From contig JAFYYN010000070.1 of assembly GCA_017557525.1 (NCBI GenBank), positions 1 through 64,000 on the forward strand: 64,000 bases of DNA, in the 5' to 3' direction. This DNA comes from Lachnospiraceae bacterium (GTDB taxonomy: Bacteria; Bacillota; Clostridia; Lachnospirales; Lachnospiraceae). Below, piece by piece: positions 42,540-51,010 of the stretch. Position numbers and translations under genes: made by a program. The stretch's first letter is position 1, and each line of letters starts with the position of its first letter. The notes beneath the pieces were generated by a model. That model was not told the origin of the DNA. It saw only the letters and a list, made by a program, of their open reading frames with translations, and did no database searches.

Positions 42540-43094
42540 ATGGGTTCCGCAATAATGTCAGATGAAATATTTTCAGTAGACTATATTGAAAAATTGCCTG
42601 AAAGTGAGAGGGCAGAGCTTGTAGACGGGGATATCCGTATGATGAGTTCTCCTTCACGTACACATCAGAAAATTCTCACAAAACTAACGGTTTTGATTCA
42701 GAATTATATAGATAGTAACCTTGGAAAGTGTGAGGTATACCCTGCTCCCTTTGGAGTATATATCTATAATGACGACTATAATTATTTTGAACCTGATATC
42801 AGTGTCATCTGTGATACCGATAAACTGGATGAGAAGGGATGTCATGGCGCGCCTGACTGGATAATCGAGATAGTTTCGCAGTCAACAAAGAAGATGGACT
42901 ATATGACAAAACTCTTTAAATATCAGAATGCGGGAGTCAGGGAATACTGGATAGTAGATCCGATTACTTCTGAGATTACAGTATATGATTTTGAAAATGA
43001 AAATGTTGAGAAATATACGTTTGGTGATAAGGTAAAGTCTTCAATATATGATAGTCTTGAAATTGATTTTGCTGAGATAAAGAAGTATCTATGA
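42540..43094 (+). CDS. Uma2-family (DUF820) endonuclease-like protein
   Basis: A 184-residue PD-(D/E)XK-like protein. Family features are AELVDGDIRMMSSPSRTHQKIL, the YFEPDISVICD core, WIIEIVSQST (the E-x-x-S strand), and KLFKYQNAGVREYWIVDP. Uma2 proteins are widespread in Firmicutes and Cyanobacteria, often in many copies, with poorly known function. ATG 42540 is used because AAAGGGGG lies before it. It is a single gene with its own terminator. Confidence 0.88.
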   Translation: MGSAIMSDEIFSVDYIEKLPESERAELVDGDIRMMSSPSRTHQKILTKLTVLIQNYIDSNLGKCEVYPAPFGVYIYNDDYNYFEPDISVICDTDKLDEKGCHGAPDWIIEIVSQSTKKMDYMTKLFKYQNAGVREYWIVDPITSEITVYDFENENVEKYTFGDKVKSSIYDSLEIDFAEIKKYL

Positions 43095-43105
43095 GATAAT
43101 AATAG

Positions 43106-43137
43106 GCTGTCGGATGACCGGCAGCTTTATTTTTTTG
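43106..43137 (+). terminator. intrinsic terminator of the Uma2 gene
   Basis: GCTGTCGG (43106-43113) pairs with CCGGCAGC (43118-43125), followed by TTTATTTTTTT. Confidence 0.88.
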
Positions 43138-43218
43138 AGGATTTTTAGTTTGACACACCTCGCAATCTTTGATATAATAGCTCTGATTCTGTTGAAAGGA
43201 AGCGGTTGGTGAATAAAT

Positions 43219-44406
43219 ATGATATCTAAGAAAATGGAAAACATGGTAAAGAACGGTTCTGCTATAAGGGCTATGTTCGAAGAAGGCAAGAAGATGGCTG
43301 AGAAGTACGGAGCTGAGAATGTGTACGATTTCTCACTCGGTAATCCTTCGGTTGAGCCGCCTGCAGAGGTAAAGAAGGCAATAACAGAGGTAGTTGAAAG
43401 CTACAAGCCCAATTATATCCATGGATATATGCTTAACCCCGGCTATGAAGAGGTTAGAGGCAAGATTGCTGACAGCATTAATAAGAGATTTGGGACAAAT
43501 TTTGCAACAAGAAATATCGTTATGACAGTCGGTGCCGCAGGAGGCATGAACGTCATTATGAAATCCCTGCTTAATCCCGGAGATGAGGTAGTGGTATTCA
43601 GCCCCTACTTTGGTGAGTACAGGAGCTATGCATCAAACTTTGACGCAAAGATAGTTGAGATATCACCTGATACTTCAAGCTTCCAGCCTAAACTGGATGA
43701 ATTTGAGAGTAAGTTAACAGACAAAACCAGGATCGTTATCGTTAATTCTCCTAACAACCCCACAGGAGTTGTTTATTCAGAGGATACCATAAAGAAGATA
43801 GCTGAAATACTCGAGAAAAAACAGAAGGAGTTCGGAGCACCCATTTACATCCTTTCGGATGAGCCATACAGAGAGCTTGCATTTGACGGTGTAGAGGTGC
43901 CTTATATCACAAAGTATTATAACAATACCATAGTTGGATATTCTTTCAGCAAGTCTCTTTCTCTTCCCGGAGACCGTATCGGATATCTTGTAATTCCGGA
44001 CGAGGCAGATGATTCTGAAAATATCATATCGGCAGCAGGCGTGGCTACCAGAATCCTCGGATTTGTTAACGCACCATCCCTTGCACAGCTCTTTGTATCA
44101 AAGTGCCTGGACGCAAAGGTTGATGTTGAAATATATAACAGAAACAGGGAATTATTATACAACGCACTTCTTGAATACGGATATGAGTGCGTAAAGCCTG
44201 AAGGCGCTTTCTACTTGTTTGTAAAGGCTCTTGAGCCTGATGACAAGGCTTTTGTGGCAAAAGCTAAAGAGCACCGCCTCCTTATCGTGCCCGGTTCAAC
44301 CTTCGGATGCGCAGGCTATGTGAGGATCGCATACTGTGTAGATTACAACATGATAAAGAGGGCACTGCCTGAGTTCAAAAAACTCGCAGAAGAGTACAAA
44401 GCATGA
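43219..44406 (+). CDS. PLP-dependent aminotransferase (aspartate aminotransferase-like)
   Basis: A 395-residue class I/II aminotransferase. Substrate/cofactor motifs: DFSLGNPSVEPP, GAAGGMNVIMKSLLNPGDEVVV, NSPNNPTGVVY, LSDEPYRELAF, and the PLP-binding lysine in SFSKSLSLPGDRIGYL. The N-terminal MISKKMENMVKNGSAIRAMFEEG is typical of the clostridial aspartate/tyrosine aminotransferase subgroup. Exact substrate unknown. It precedes hisC but is separated from it by ~190 bp of repeats. Confidence 0.92.
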   Translation: MISKKMENMVKNGSAIRAMFEEGKKMAEKYGAENVYDFSLGNPSVEPPAEVKKAITEVVESYKPNYIHGYMLNPGYEEVRGKIADSINKRFGTNFATRNIVMTVGAAGGMNVIMKSLLNPGDEVVVFSPYFGEYRSYASNFDAKIVEISPDTSSFQPKLDEFESKLTDKTRIVIVNSPNNPTGVVYSEDTIKKIAEILEKKQKEFGAPIYILSDEPYRELAFDGVEVPYITKYYNNTIVGYSFSKSLSLPGDRIGYLVIPDEADDSENIISAAGVATRILGFVNAPSLAQLFVSKCLDAKVDVEIYNRNRELLYNALLEYGYECVKPEGAFYLFVKALEPDDKAFVAKAKEHRLLIVPGSTFGCAGYVRIAYCVDYNMIKRALPEFKKLAEEYKA

Positions 44407-44582
44407 CAAGGGGACGGTTCTACTGTTAAAATAAAACTGGCGAGGGAGTACGTATATATCAAAGCCTTCCCATTGAGGGGATATATCGACATACAAAGTG
44501 TTGATTTCGAACGCTAAAGCATTCGACGAACGATGCCCTCCCTGGCGAAGGGAAGGTGGCCACGAAGTGGCCGGATGAGGTG
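44404..44582 (+). repeat. GGGGACGG fragment and interrupted GCCTTCCC element
   Basis: GACAAGGGGACGGTTCTACT starts right at the aminotransferase stop. Then GCCTTCCCATTGAGGGG (44465) is separated from its AGGGAAGG partner (44541-44548) by an inserted palindromic piece (CGAACGCTAAAGCATTCG and flanks). GGCCAC-GAA-GTGGCC and GGATGAGGTG follow. The nested insertion resembles that at 33566. Confidence 0.8.
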
Positions 44583-44598
44583 AAAACGGGAGAAAAAC

Positions 44599-45654
44599 AT
44601 GGGATTTGAAAATAATTTAAGGAAAATCACCCCTTACGTACCGGGTGAGCAGCCTAAGAATGCCAATAAGGTCATAAAACTTAATACAAATGAAAATCCG
44701 TACCCGGCAGCACCCGGCGCGGAAGAGATAGCCTGCAATCTGAAGGATACCGACATGCGCCTTTATCCTCCTACAGATGCAGGAAAACTGTCAAAGGCGA
44801 TAGCGGGTTATTACGGGATGGATCAGAAAAACATTTTTGTCGGGGTCGGTTCTGACGACGTACTGGCAACAGCCTTTCTTACCTGTTTTAATTCAGAAAA
44901 ACCGATACTCTTTCCTGATGTAACATATTCTTTCTATGATGTGTGGGCAGATCTGTATAAGATTCCTTATAAGACAGTACTGCTCGATGACGATTTTAAG
45001 ATCATAAAGGAAGATTATCTGCAGGAGAACGGCGGAATAGTAATAGCCAATCCGAATGCACCCACATCCATAGCGATGCCGCTTGCGGATGTTGAGTTTA
45101 TAATAAAAAACAATCCTGACGTAGTAGTTATCATAGATGAGGCATATGTAGATTTCGGTGGAGAGAGCGCAATCCCGTTGCTTAAAAAGTATGACAACCT
45201 GATGGTAGTACAGACATTCTCGAAGTCAAGATCTATGGCAGGAATGAGAATAGGATATGCGTTTGCGTCTGACAAGATCATACAGGCGATGAATGACGTA
45301 AAATTCTCCATCAATTCGTACACCATGAACTACCCTGCAGTAGAAATGGGCGTAGCGGCCATAGAGGACGAGGAGTATTACAAGGCTACAATAGCGAAAA
45401 TAGTTAAGACCCGTAAGAAAGCAGTAGAGGAATTGACAAAGCTTGGATTCAAGGTTTTGGATTCCAGCACAAATTTTTTATTTATTTCGCATAAAGGGGT
45501 TAAGGCTAAAGACATTTTTGCCGATTTAAGAAACAGAGGTATTTTCGTCCGCCACTGGGACAAGCCGAGAATAGATAATTATCTGAGGGTAACGATCGGT
45601 ACCGATGCCCAGATGAAGAAGCTGTATGAGGCACTCGGGGAAATACTTGGATGA
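44599..45654 (+). CDS. hisC: histidinol-phosphate aminotransferase
   Basis: A 351-residue PLP enzyme of fold type I that converts imidazole-acetol phosphate and glutamate to histidinol phosphate. KLNTNENPYPAAPGA, GVGSDDVLATAF, NPNAPTSIAMPL, IDEAYVDFGGESA, PLP lysine in TFSKSRSMAGMRIGYA, and the C-terminal GIFVRHWD...YLRVTIGT (Arg residues that bind phosphate) are HisC hallmarks. No other his genes are nearby. GGGAG precedes the ATG. Confidence 0.93.
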   Translation: MGFENNLRKITPYVPGEQPKNANKVIKLNTNENPYPAAPGAEEIACNLKDTDMRLYPPTDAGKLSKAIAGYYGMDQKNIFVGVGSDDVLATAFLTCFNSEKPILFPDVTYSFYDVWADLYKIPYKTVLLDDDFKIIKEDYLQENGGIVIANPNAPTSIAMPLADVEFIIKNNPDVVVIIDEAYVDFGGESAIPLLKKYDNLMVVQTFSKSRSMAGMRIGYAFASDKIIQAMNDVKFSINSYTMNYPAVEMGVAAIEDEEYYKATIAKIVKTRKKAVEELTKLGFKVLDSSTNFLFISHKGVKAKDIFADLRNRGIFVRHWDKPRIDNYLRVTIGTDAQMKKLYEALGEILG

Positions 45655-45658
45655 TAAG

Positions 45659-45687
45659 TGTGACAAGGGGACGGTTCTTTTGTCACA
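45659..45687 (+). repeat. GGGGACGG mini-hairpin
   Basis: TGTGACA (45659-45665) and TGTCACA (45681-45687) enclose AGGGGACGGTTCTTT. It is a short member of the family at 24485, 33664 and 44404, placed directly after hisC. Confidence 0.75.
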
Positions 45688-45777
45688 TATAGAGCTTTCA
45701 TCTTAAGGAAAAGGCGCCAAAGGACGGATGAGATGTGGTTACCTGGGTATGTAGAAAATATTCAAATAATTGAGTAA

Positions 45778-46509
45778 ATGGAAAACAAGATAAATTACCA
45801 GAAGGAATTAGAAAAGGAGATAAAGAAATGGTCGGAGCTTGAAGTATGCCCGACCATACTTTTGCATTCCTGCTGTGCACCCTGTAGTAGCTATTGTTTA
45901 GAGTACCTGAGCAAGTATGCTAAGATAACGGCATTCTACTACAATCCAAATATAACTGATGAAAACGAGTATCGGCATAGAGTGTCGGAACTGAAACGTC
46001 TCATAGAGGAAATGTTTCCGGAAAGAAATGAAACCATTATTAATGGAGATGTGACAACAAATGGAATGGAGAAGAGGATTAAGCCTAGGTTTTTAGAAGG
46101 TACCTATGATCCTGACTCCTTCTATAATATAGCTAAAGGTCTTGAAAATGAACTGGAGTGTGGCAGACGCTGTATAAAGTGCTACGAACTTCGTCTTCGT
46201 AAAACAGCAGAAGAAGCAGTAAAGGGTGGATATGATTATTTCACCACTACTCTAACCATTAGTCCATTGAAAGATGCCCAAGTGTTAAATAGATTGGGAA
46301 TAAAACTCGGTGAAGAATATGGAGTGAAATATCTTCCTTCTGACTTCAAAAAGAATGGTGGCTACCAGAGGTCTATTGAGTTATCTAAAGAGTATAAATT
46401 ATACCGCCAGAATTACTGTGGTTGTGAGTATTCAAAGGCAGCCGGAGCATCTGCACAGGATAAAACCATAGAGCGTGCAGAGGATATGCTACGGTTGCAG
46501 GCACATTGA
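45778..46509 (+). CDS. queH: epoxyqueuosine reductase QueH
   Basis: A 243-residue iron-sulfur enzyme of the DUF208/QueH family, which reduces epoxyqueuosine to queuosine in tRNA. Metal ligands are visible: HSCCAPCSS near the N-terminus, LECGRRCIKCYELRL in the middle, and QNYCGCEYS near residue 220. The family core ends there. The last ~24 codons (KAAGASAQDKTIERAEDMLR...) lie inside the structured repeat 46437-46680, so the C-terminus is repeat-derived. No strong ribosome site is visible; the first ATG gives the full family N-terminus. Confidence 0.92.
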   Translation: MENKINYQKELEKEIKKWSELEVCPTILLHSCCAPCSSYCLEYLSKYAKITAFYYNPNITDENEYRHRVSELKRLIEEMFPERNETIINGDVTTNGMEKRIKPRFLEGTYDPDSFYNIAKGLENELECGRRCIKCYELRLRKTAEEAVKGGYDYFTTTLTISPLKDAQVLNRLGIKLGEEYGVKYLPSDFKKNGGYQRSIELSKEYKLYRQNYCGCEYSKAAGASAQDKTIERAEDMLRLQAH

Positions 46510-46680
46510 AGCAAGACAAAAATCGGTTATCCAAACCGATTTTTGAGCGTAGCCAAAGTGAGTCTGATATCGATCAGACTCACGATTGCAAGCGTTCGAA
46601 GCGTAAATGTGCATGGAAGCGTTTAGCATATCCCTGCAAAGCGGAAATGGGTTTTAGACTGTGTAGATGTTCCGGTTGCC
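46437..46680 (+). repeat. structured ~240-nt element, copy C
   Basis: Outer arms 46437-46458 and 46659-46680 form a 22-bp helix with three G-U pairs (GGCAGCCGG... with ...CCGGTTGCC). Inside: AAAACC/GGTTTT; GCAGAGGATATGCTA (46477-46491) with TAGCATATCCCTGC (46624-46637); hairpin 46517-46545 (CAAAAATCGGTT/AACCGATTTTTG); and hairpin 46558-46583 (GTGAGTCTGAT/ATCAGACTCAC). Conserved single-stranded words are GATTGCAAGCGTTCG and GGGTTTTAGAC. Copies A (53650) and B (62322) are on the other strand. Confidence 0.9.
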
Positions 46681-46709
46681 GGGATAGCAAAATACATCGG
46701 GAGGGATAT

Positions 46710-47717
46710 ATGGAGAAGAGCATACGTGAGCTTCAGGAAGAGCGAGAGCATATTATCTTAAGTTCATATGCTGCCTTCAGCGATTGCTCAAAGGGCCGCA
46801 CCATAGACGAGCCCCAGTGTGATATCCGTACCTGCTTTCAGCGTGACAGAGATCGTATCATTCACTCCAAAGCCTTCCGCAGACTTAACGGAAAAACGCA
46901 GGTATTCCTTACTCCGCAGGGCGACCACTACAGGACACGTATGACACATACCCTGGAGGTAGCCCAGATAGCGAGGACCATTGCAAAAGCTCTGAGACTA
47001 AACGAAGACCTCACAGAAGCAATAGCACTAGGGCATGATCTAGGTCATACTCCTTTCGGTCATGCAGGAGAGAGAGCCCTTGACAGAGTTTGCCCCGGAG
47101 GTTTCGAGCACCATCTTCAGAGCATAAGGATAGTCGAAAGAATCGAAAAAAAGAACGGAAAACCTATGAACCTTACCTGGGAGGTAAAGGATGGTATAGT
47201 AAACCATCAGACCGCCGGAAACCCCAGTACTCTGGAAGGAAAAATAGTACGGCTTTCAGATAAGATAGCATATATAAATCATGACATAGATGATGCAACC
47301 CGCGGGCATATCATAGAGGAAAGCGATATTCCTACGGAATATACAAATATACTTGGGCATTCATTAAGCGAGCGCCTTAATACCCTTATACATGACATCG
47401 TTTCCAACAGCGAAGGAAAGGATGATGTGATAATGTCTCCGGATGTTTATCAGGCAATGCAGGACTTAAGAAAATTCATGTTCGAGAACGTGTACACAAA
47501 TCCGGTAGCCAAGAGTCAGGAGAAAAAAGCGGAAAAAATGCTCATAGATTTATTTGAGTATTATATGGAGCATATAGATGCGGTACCTAAGGAGCACAGG
47601 GATGCTCCAGAGGGAAAGGAACGTGCCATAGTCGATTATATCGCATGTATGACAGACAGATATGCTGTTGCAAAATATAACGAGCTTATGGTTCCGACAG
47701 GGTGGCAGGTGTACTAA
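46710..47717 (+). CDS. dgt: dGTPase-like HD-domain triphosphohydrolase
   Basis: A 335-residue HD-domain enzyme that splits dNTPs to deoxynucleoside and triphosphate. Motifs: FQRDRDRIIHSKAFRRLNGKTQVF, HYRTRMTHTLEVAQIAR (H of HD), ALGHDLGHTPFGHAGE (HD pair), VRLSDKIAYINHDIDD. The frame extends 68 codons upstream, but that stretch is the structured repeat. GGGAGGG five bases before ATG 46710 fixes the start. It sits ahead of dnaG, as in many Firmicutes. Confidence 0.94.
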   Translation: MEKSIRELQEEREHIILSSYAAFSDCSKGRTIDEPQCDIRTCFQRDRDRIIHSKAFRRLNGKTQVFLTPQGDHYRTRMTHTLEVAQIARTIAKALRLNEDLTEAIALGHDLGHTPFGHAGERALDRVCPGGFEHHLQSIRIVERIEKKNGKPMNLTWEVKDGIVNHQTAGNPSTLEGKIVRLSDKIAYINHDIDDATRGHIIEESDIPTEYTNILGHSLSERLNTLIHDIVSNSEGKDDVIMSPDVYQAMQDLRKFMFENVYTNPVAKSQEKKAEKMLIDLFEYYMEHIDAVPKEHRDAPEGKERAIVDYIACMTDRYAVAKYNELMVPTGWQVY

Positions 47718-47737
47718 ACGCTATTATACGAAGTGTG

Positions 47738-47846
47738 ATGGCAGTCAGTCTGCGGGACGTCTGCCTCAGTAAAATCAAAGAAAACCCATAGGGAAACGGA
47801 GGGTTTTCTTCAATACGCCGTAATAAGAGGCATTATGGCAGTCAGT
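47738..47846 (+). repeat. GCAGTCAGTCTGCGG element before dnaG, with flanking direct repeats
   Basis: ATGGCAGTCAGT is present at 47738-47749 and again at 47835-47846. Between them are TCTGCGG and a hairpin AAGAAAACCC/GGGTTTTCTT (about 47778-47810). The same words in the same order occur at 56530-56627. It ends 16 bp before the dnaG start, next to AGGAGGTG. Confidence 0.75.
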
Positions 47847-47862
47847 GGCAGGAGGTGCACAA

Positions 47863-49662
47863 ATGGCTTACAGCGAAGAAATAATTGAACAAGTGCGTTC
47901 CTCCAATGACATCGTGGATGTTGTTTCCACCTATGTGCAGTTAAAGAGGCGCGGTTCAAATTTCGTAGGGCTCTGCCCGTTTCATAATGAAAAAACAGGC
48001 TCCTTTTCCGTAAACAGGAATATGCAGATATTTAAATGCTTCGGGTGCGGAGTAGGCGGAAATGTATTTACATTTATAGAAAAAATAGAAAACGTCAGCT
48101 TCTATGAGTCACTGGAAATGCTGGCGGAAAGAGCCGGGATTACGCTGCCTAAGCAGGAATACGATAAAAGATATGACATAAAGAGAAACATAAAGGAAAG
48201 TATTGCGAGGATAAACAAGGATTCCGCAACCTACTATTACTATATGTTAAGATCTCCCGAAGGAAAGCATGCCTATGAATATCTTACTAAGCGCGGACTT
48301 TCGGAACAGACGATAAATAATTTCGGGCTCGGGTTTGCAGGAAAGTATTCCGACGGTCTGTATAAGTATCTGAAAAACAAGGGGTATTCCGATCAGGAGC
48401 TAAAGAATAGCGGGATGTTTACCTTTAGCGAGCGGGGAGTGCAGGACAAATTCTGGGACAGGGTAATATTCCCTATCATGGACTATCGCGGAAGAGTGGT
48501 CGCGTTCGGCGGCAGGATAATGGGGCAGGCAGTAAATGCACCCAAATATCTTAATTCTCCTGAAACCGATTTATTTATAAAAAGCGAAAACATATACGGT
48601 ATCCAGCTGGCCAGAAAGACTAAAGAAAAATTCTTCCTGCTAGCGGAAGGGTATATGGATGTAATATCGCTGCATCAGGCGGGCTTTAACAATGCCGTGG
48701 CGTCCCTGGGCACATCGCTTACCGACAGGCAGGCCAAAAAGATCAAGGGTTACACGGACAATGTCGTAATAACTTACGATAATGACGGAGCCGGAAAGGC
48801 AGCAGCCTTGAGGGCGATTCCGATACTGAAAAATGTCGGTCTTGCGGTAAAGGTGCTTAACATGAAGCCCTATAAGGACCCTGATGAATTTATACTTAAT
48901 CTCGGGGCGGATGAGTACAGGAAAAGGATCGATGAGGCTGTAAACGGCTTTGATTTCGAGGCAGGCATGCTTGAAGAAAGACATAACCTGGATGATCCTG
49001 ATTCCAAAACGAAATTCGATCATGAGCTCGCAAAAACAATTGCAAACATCGATGATCCATTTGCAAGGAAAAACCACATAAAGGCAGCAGCCAAGAAATA
49101 TGATATAGATGAAAATGACCTGAGGCGTGAGGTAAATGAGATAGGCCTTGCAATGAAGCTCCGTGAAAATAACGAAGTCGAAAAAGAGAATCAGAAAAAG
49201 ACCAGGGAAAGAAAGCCTGAAGTTGCTAAAAAGCAGGCAAATCATACACTGTTGACACTTCTTGCAGAAAGCAAGGAAGCATATCTGGCAGTAAAGGAAA
49301 TACTAACAGCAGAGGATTTCTCTGAGCAATTAGAAAAAAAGGTATTTGACTGTATTATAAAGGATTACGAAAGAACCGGACAAGCAGTGGGTGCCAGAAT
49401 TATTGAAAAATTTGAAGACGCAGGTGAGCGTGAAAAAGTGGCAGACATACTGATGACATCCGGGGATTTTGACGATATAAGTGAGGACGAAAGGAGGAAG
49501 GCATTCGCTGATTATGTTTACAGCTTGAAAAAGGAAGCTTTGGAGCGTGAGATCGAGGAAGCGATGGCGCATAATGAAAAAGACAGATTAAGAAATCTGC
49601 TCGAAGAAGAAAACAGTCTCGAAACTATCCGCAAAAAACTTTCAAGTGTAAAGCTGGCTTAA
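47863..49662 (+). CDS. dnaG: DNA primase DnaG
   Basis: A 599-residue primase that makes RNA primers at the replication fork. The N-terminal zinc finger reads CPFHNEKTGSFSVNRNMQIFKCFGCG (Cys-His-Cys-Cys), and the catalytic TOPRIM core has LLAEGYMDVISLHQ and VITYDNDGAGKAA. The C-terminal ~150 residues (helicase-binding) are Lys/Glu-rich. ATG 47863 follows AGGAGGTG; an in-frame GTG at 47845 is less likely. rpoD follows after 3 bp. Confidence 0.97.
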   Translation: MAYSEEIIEQVRSSNDIVDVVSTYVQLKRRGSNFVGLCPFHNEKTGSFSVNRNMQIFKCFGCGVGGNVFTFIEKIENVSFYESLEMLAERAGITLPKQEYDKRYDIKRNIKESIARINKDSATYYYYMLRSPEGKHAYEYLTKRGLSEQTINNFGLGFAGKYSDGLYKYLKNKGYSDQELKNSGMFTFSERGVQDKFWDRVIFPIMDYRGRVVAFGGRIMGQAVNAPKYLNSPETDLFIKSENIYGIQLARKTKEKFFLLAEGYMDVISLHQAGFNNAVASLGTSLTDRQAKKIKGYTDNVVITYDNDGAGKAAALRAIPILKNVGLAVKVLNMKPYKDPDEFILNLGADEYRKRIDEAVNGFDFEAGMLEERHNLDDPDSKTKFDHELAKTIANIDDPFARKNHIKAAAKKYDIDENDLRREVNEIGLAMKLRENNEVEKENQKKTRERKPEVAKKQANHTLLTLLAESKEAYLAVKEILTAEDFSEQLEKKVFDCIIKDYERTGQAVGARIIEKFEDAGEREKVADILMTSGDFDDISEDERRKAFADYVYSLKKEALEREIEEAMAHNEKDRLRNLLEEENSLETIRKKLSSVKLA

Positions 49663-49665
49663 GCG

Positions 49666-50934
49666 ATGCCAAAGAACATGGAACAACAGGCACATCAGAG
49701 ATTCCAGGAGAAGTTAAAAGAGCTCCTGGCTCTAGCCAAAAAGAAGAAAAATGTTCTGGAGTATCAGGAGGTAAACGACTTTTTTGAGGGTATGGAACTG
49801 ACGGAGGATCAGATCAACCATATCTACGATTACCTTGACAACAATGGTATTGATGTCTTGAGAGAGACTATTTCCGATGAGGACGATCTGCTCGACAATA
49901 TCGATCTCTTAACCGATGATGACGTTGAGGAGATTGATGTGGACAATATCGATCTTTCGGTACCTGAGGGCGTAAGCATTGAGGACCCTGTCAGAATGTA
50001 TCTGAAAGAGATCGGTAAAGTTGAGCTCTTAAGTGCTGATGAGGAAATTAATTTAGCAAAGGTTATCGAGGAAGGCTTTGAGTACAAGCAGAAATGCCAT
50101 GATATCGAAAAGAAGCTTCGTAAGCCTGAGAGCCCTGAGGTTAAGGAAGAACTCACTAAAAAGTTAGAGGCATTAAAGAAGGAAGGCAAGAAGAAGATTG
50201 ATGCCGGTGAGGCTGCAAAGAAGCGTCTTGCCGAGGCTAACTTAAGACTTGTAGTTTCCATAGCAAAGAGGTATGTAGGACGTGGTATGCAGTTCCTTGA
50301 CCTTATCCAGGAAGGAAATCTTGGTCTTATCAAGGCTGTAGAGAAATTTGACTACAATAAGGGATATAAATTCAGTACCTACGCAACATGGTGGATCAGA
50401 CAGGCGATCACCAGAGCAATTGCCGATCAGGCCCGTACAATAAGGATCCCTGTGCATATGGTTGAGACCATCAACAGGCTTATGCGTACCCAGAGGACCC
50501 TGCTCCAGGAGTTAGGGCGTGAACCAACCCAGGAAGAGGTTGCTAGGGAGATGAAGATGCCCATCGAGAGAGTGGCAGAGATCCAGAAGATTTCCCAGGA
50601 GCCTGTATCACTCGAGACTCCTATCGGTGAGGAGGAGGACAGCCACTTAGGCGACTTTATCCAGGATGATAATGTTCCTATGCCTGCAGATGCTGCAGCA
50701 TATACTCTGTTAAAGGAACAGCTGCTCGATGTACTTGGTACTCTTACAGATCGTGAGCAGAGAGTGCTGAGACTCAGATTCGGTCTTGATGACGGAAGAG
50801 CAAGGACCCTTGAAGAGGTTGGTAAGGTCTTTGATGTTACCCGTGAGCGTATCAGACAGATTGAGGCTAAGGCTTTAAGAAAACTCAGACATCCGTCAAG
50901 GAGCAGGAAGCTGAGAGATTTCTTAGAGCAATAA
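49666..50934 (+). CDS. rpoD: primary sigma factor RpoD/SigA
   Basis: A 422-residue primary sigma factor. Region 1.1-like acidic N-terminus ([25 protein letters not shown]), region 1.2 ([16 protein letters not shown]), region 2 ([56 protein letters not shown]), region 3 and region 4 ([23 protein letters not shown]). It recognises the TTGACA/TATAAT promoters seen in this window. The start has no strong ribosome site, so coupling to dnaG translation is likely (ATG 4 bp after the dnaG stop). Confidence 0.98.
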   Translation: MPKNMEQQAHQRFQEKLKELLALAKKKKNVLEYQEVNDFFEGMELTEDQINHIYDYLDNNGIDVLRETISDEDDLLDNIDLLTDDDVEEIDVDNIDLSVPEGVSIEDPVRMYLKEIGKVELLSADEEINLAKVIEEGFEYKQKCHDIEKKLRKPESPEVKEELTKKLEALKKEGKKKIDAGEAAKKRLAEANLRLVVSIAKRYVGRGMQFLDLIQEGNLGLIKAVEKFDYNKGYKFSTYATWWIRQAITRAIADQARTIRIPVHMVETINRLMRTQRTLLQELGREPTQEEVAREMKMPIERVAEIQKISQEPVSLETPIGEEEDSHLGDFIQDDNVPMPADAAAYTLLKEQLLDVLGTLTDREQRVLRLRFGLDDGRARTLEEVGKVFDVTRERIRQIEAKALRKLRHPSRSRKLRDFLEQ

Positions 50935-51010
50935 ACCCAATAGTATATTTCATCGGTGGCGCGACAGGCACGCCGCCGGTGTGTTGTAAGCAGGCCTGCT
51001 TAGGAACGGG

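Noticed and set aside
46437-46680. Interpretation of the three-copy element as an ordinary MITE
   Set aside because: The terminal arms differ between copies and no target duplication flanks them, while pairing is kept. A mobile origin is still possible but does not explain the covariation.
46506-46709. 68-codon N-terminal extension of dgt
   Set aside because: It is translation of the structured repeat; the real start at 46710 has GGGAGGG and matches dGTPase N-termini.
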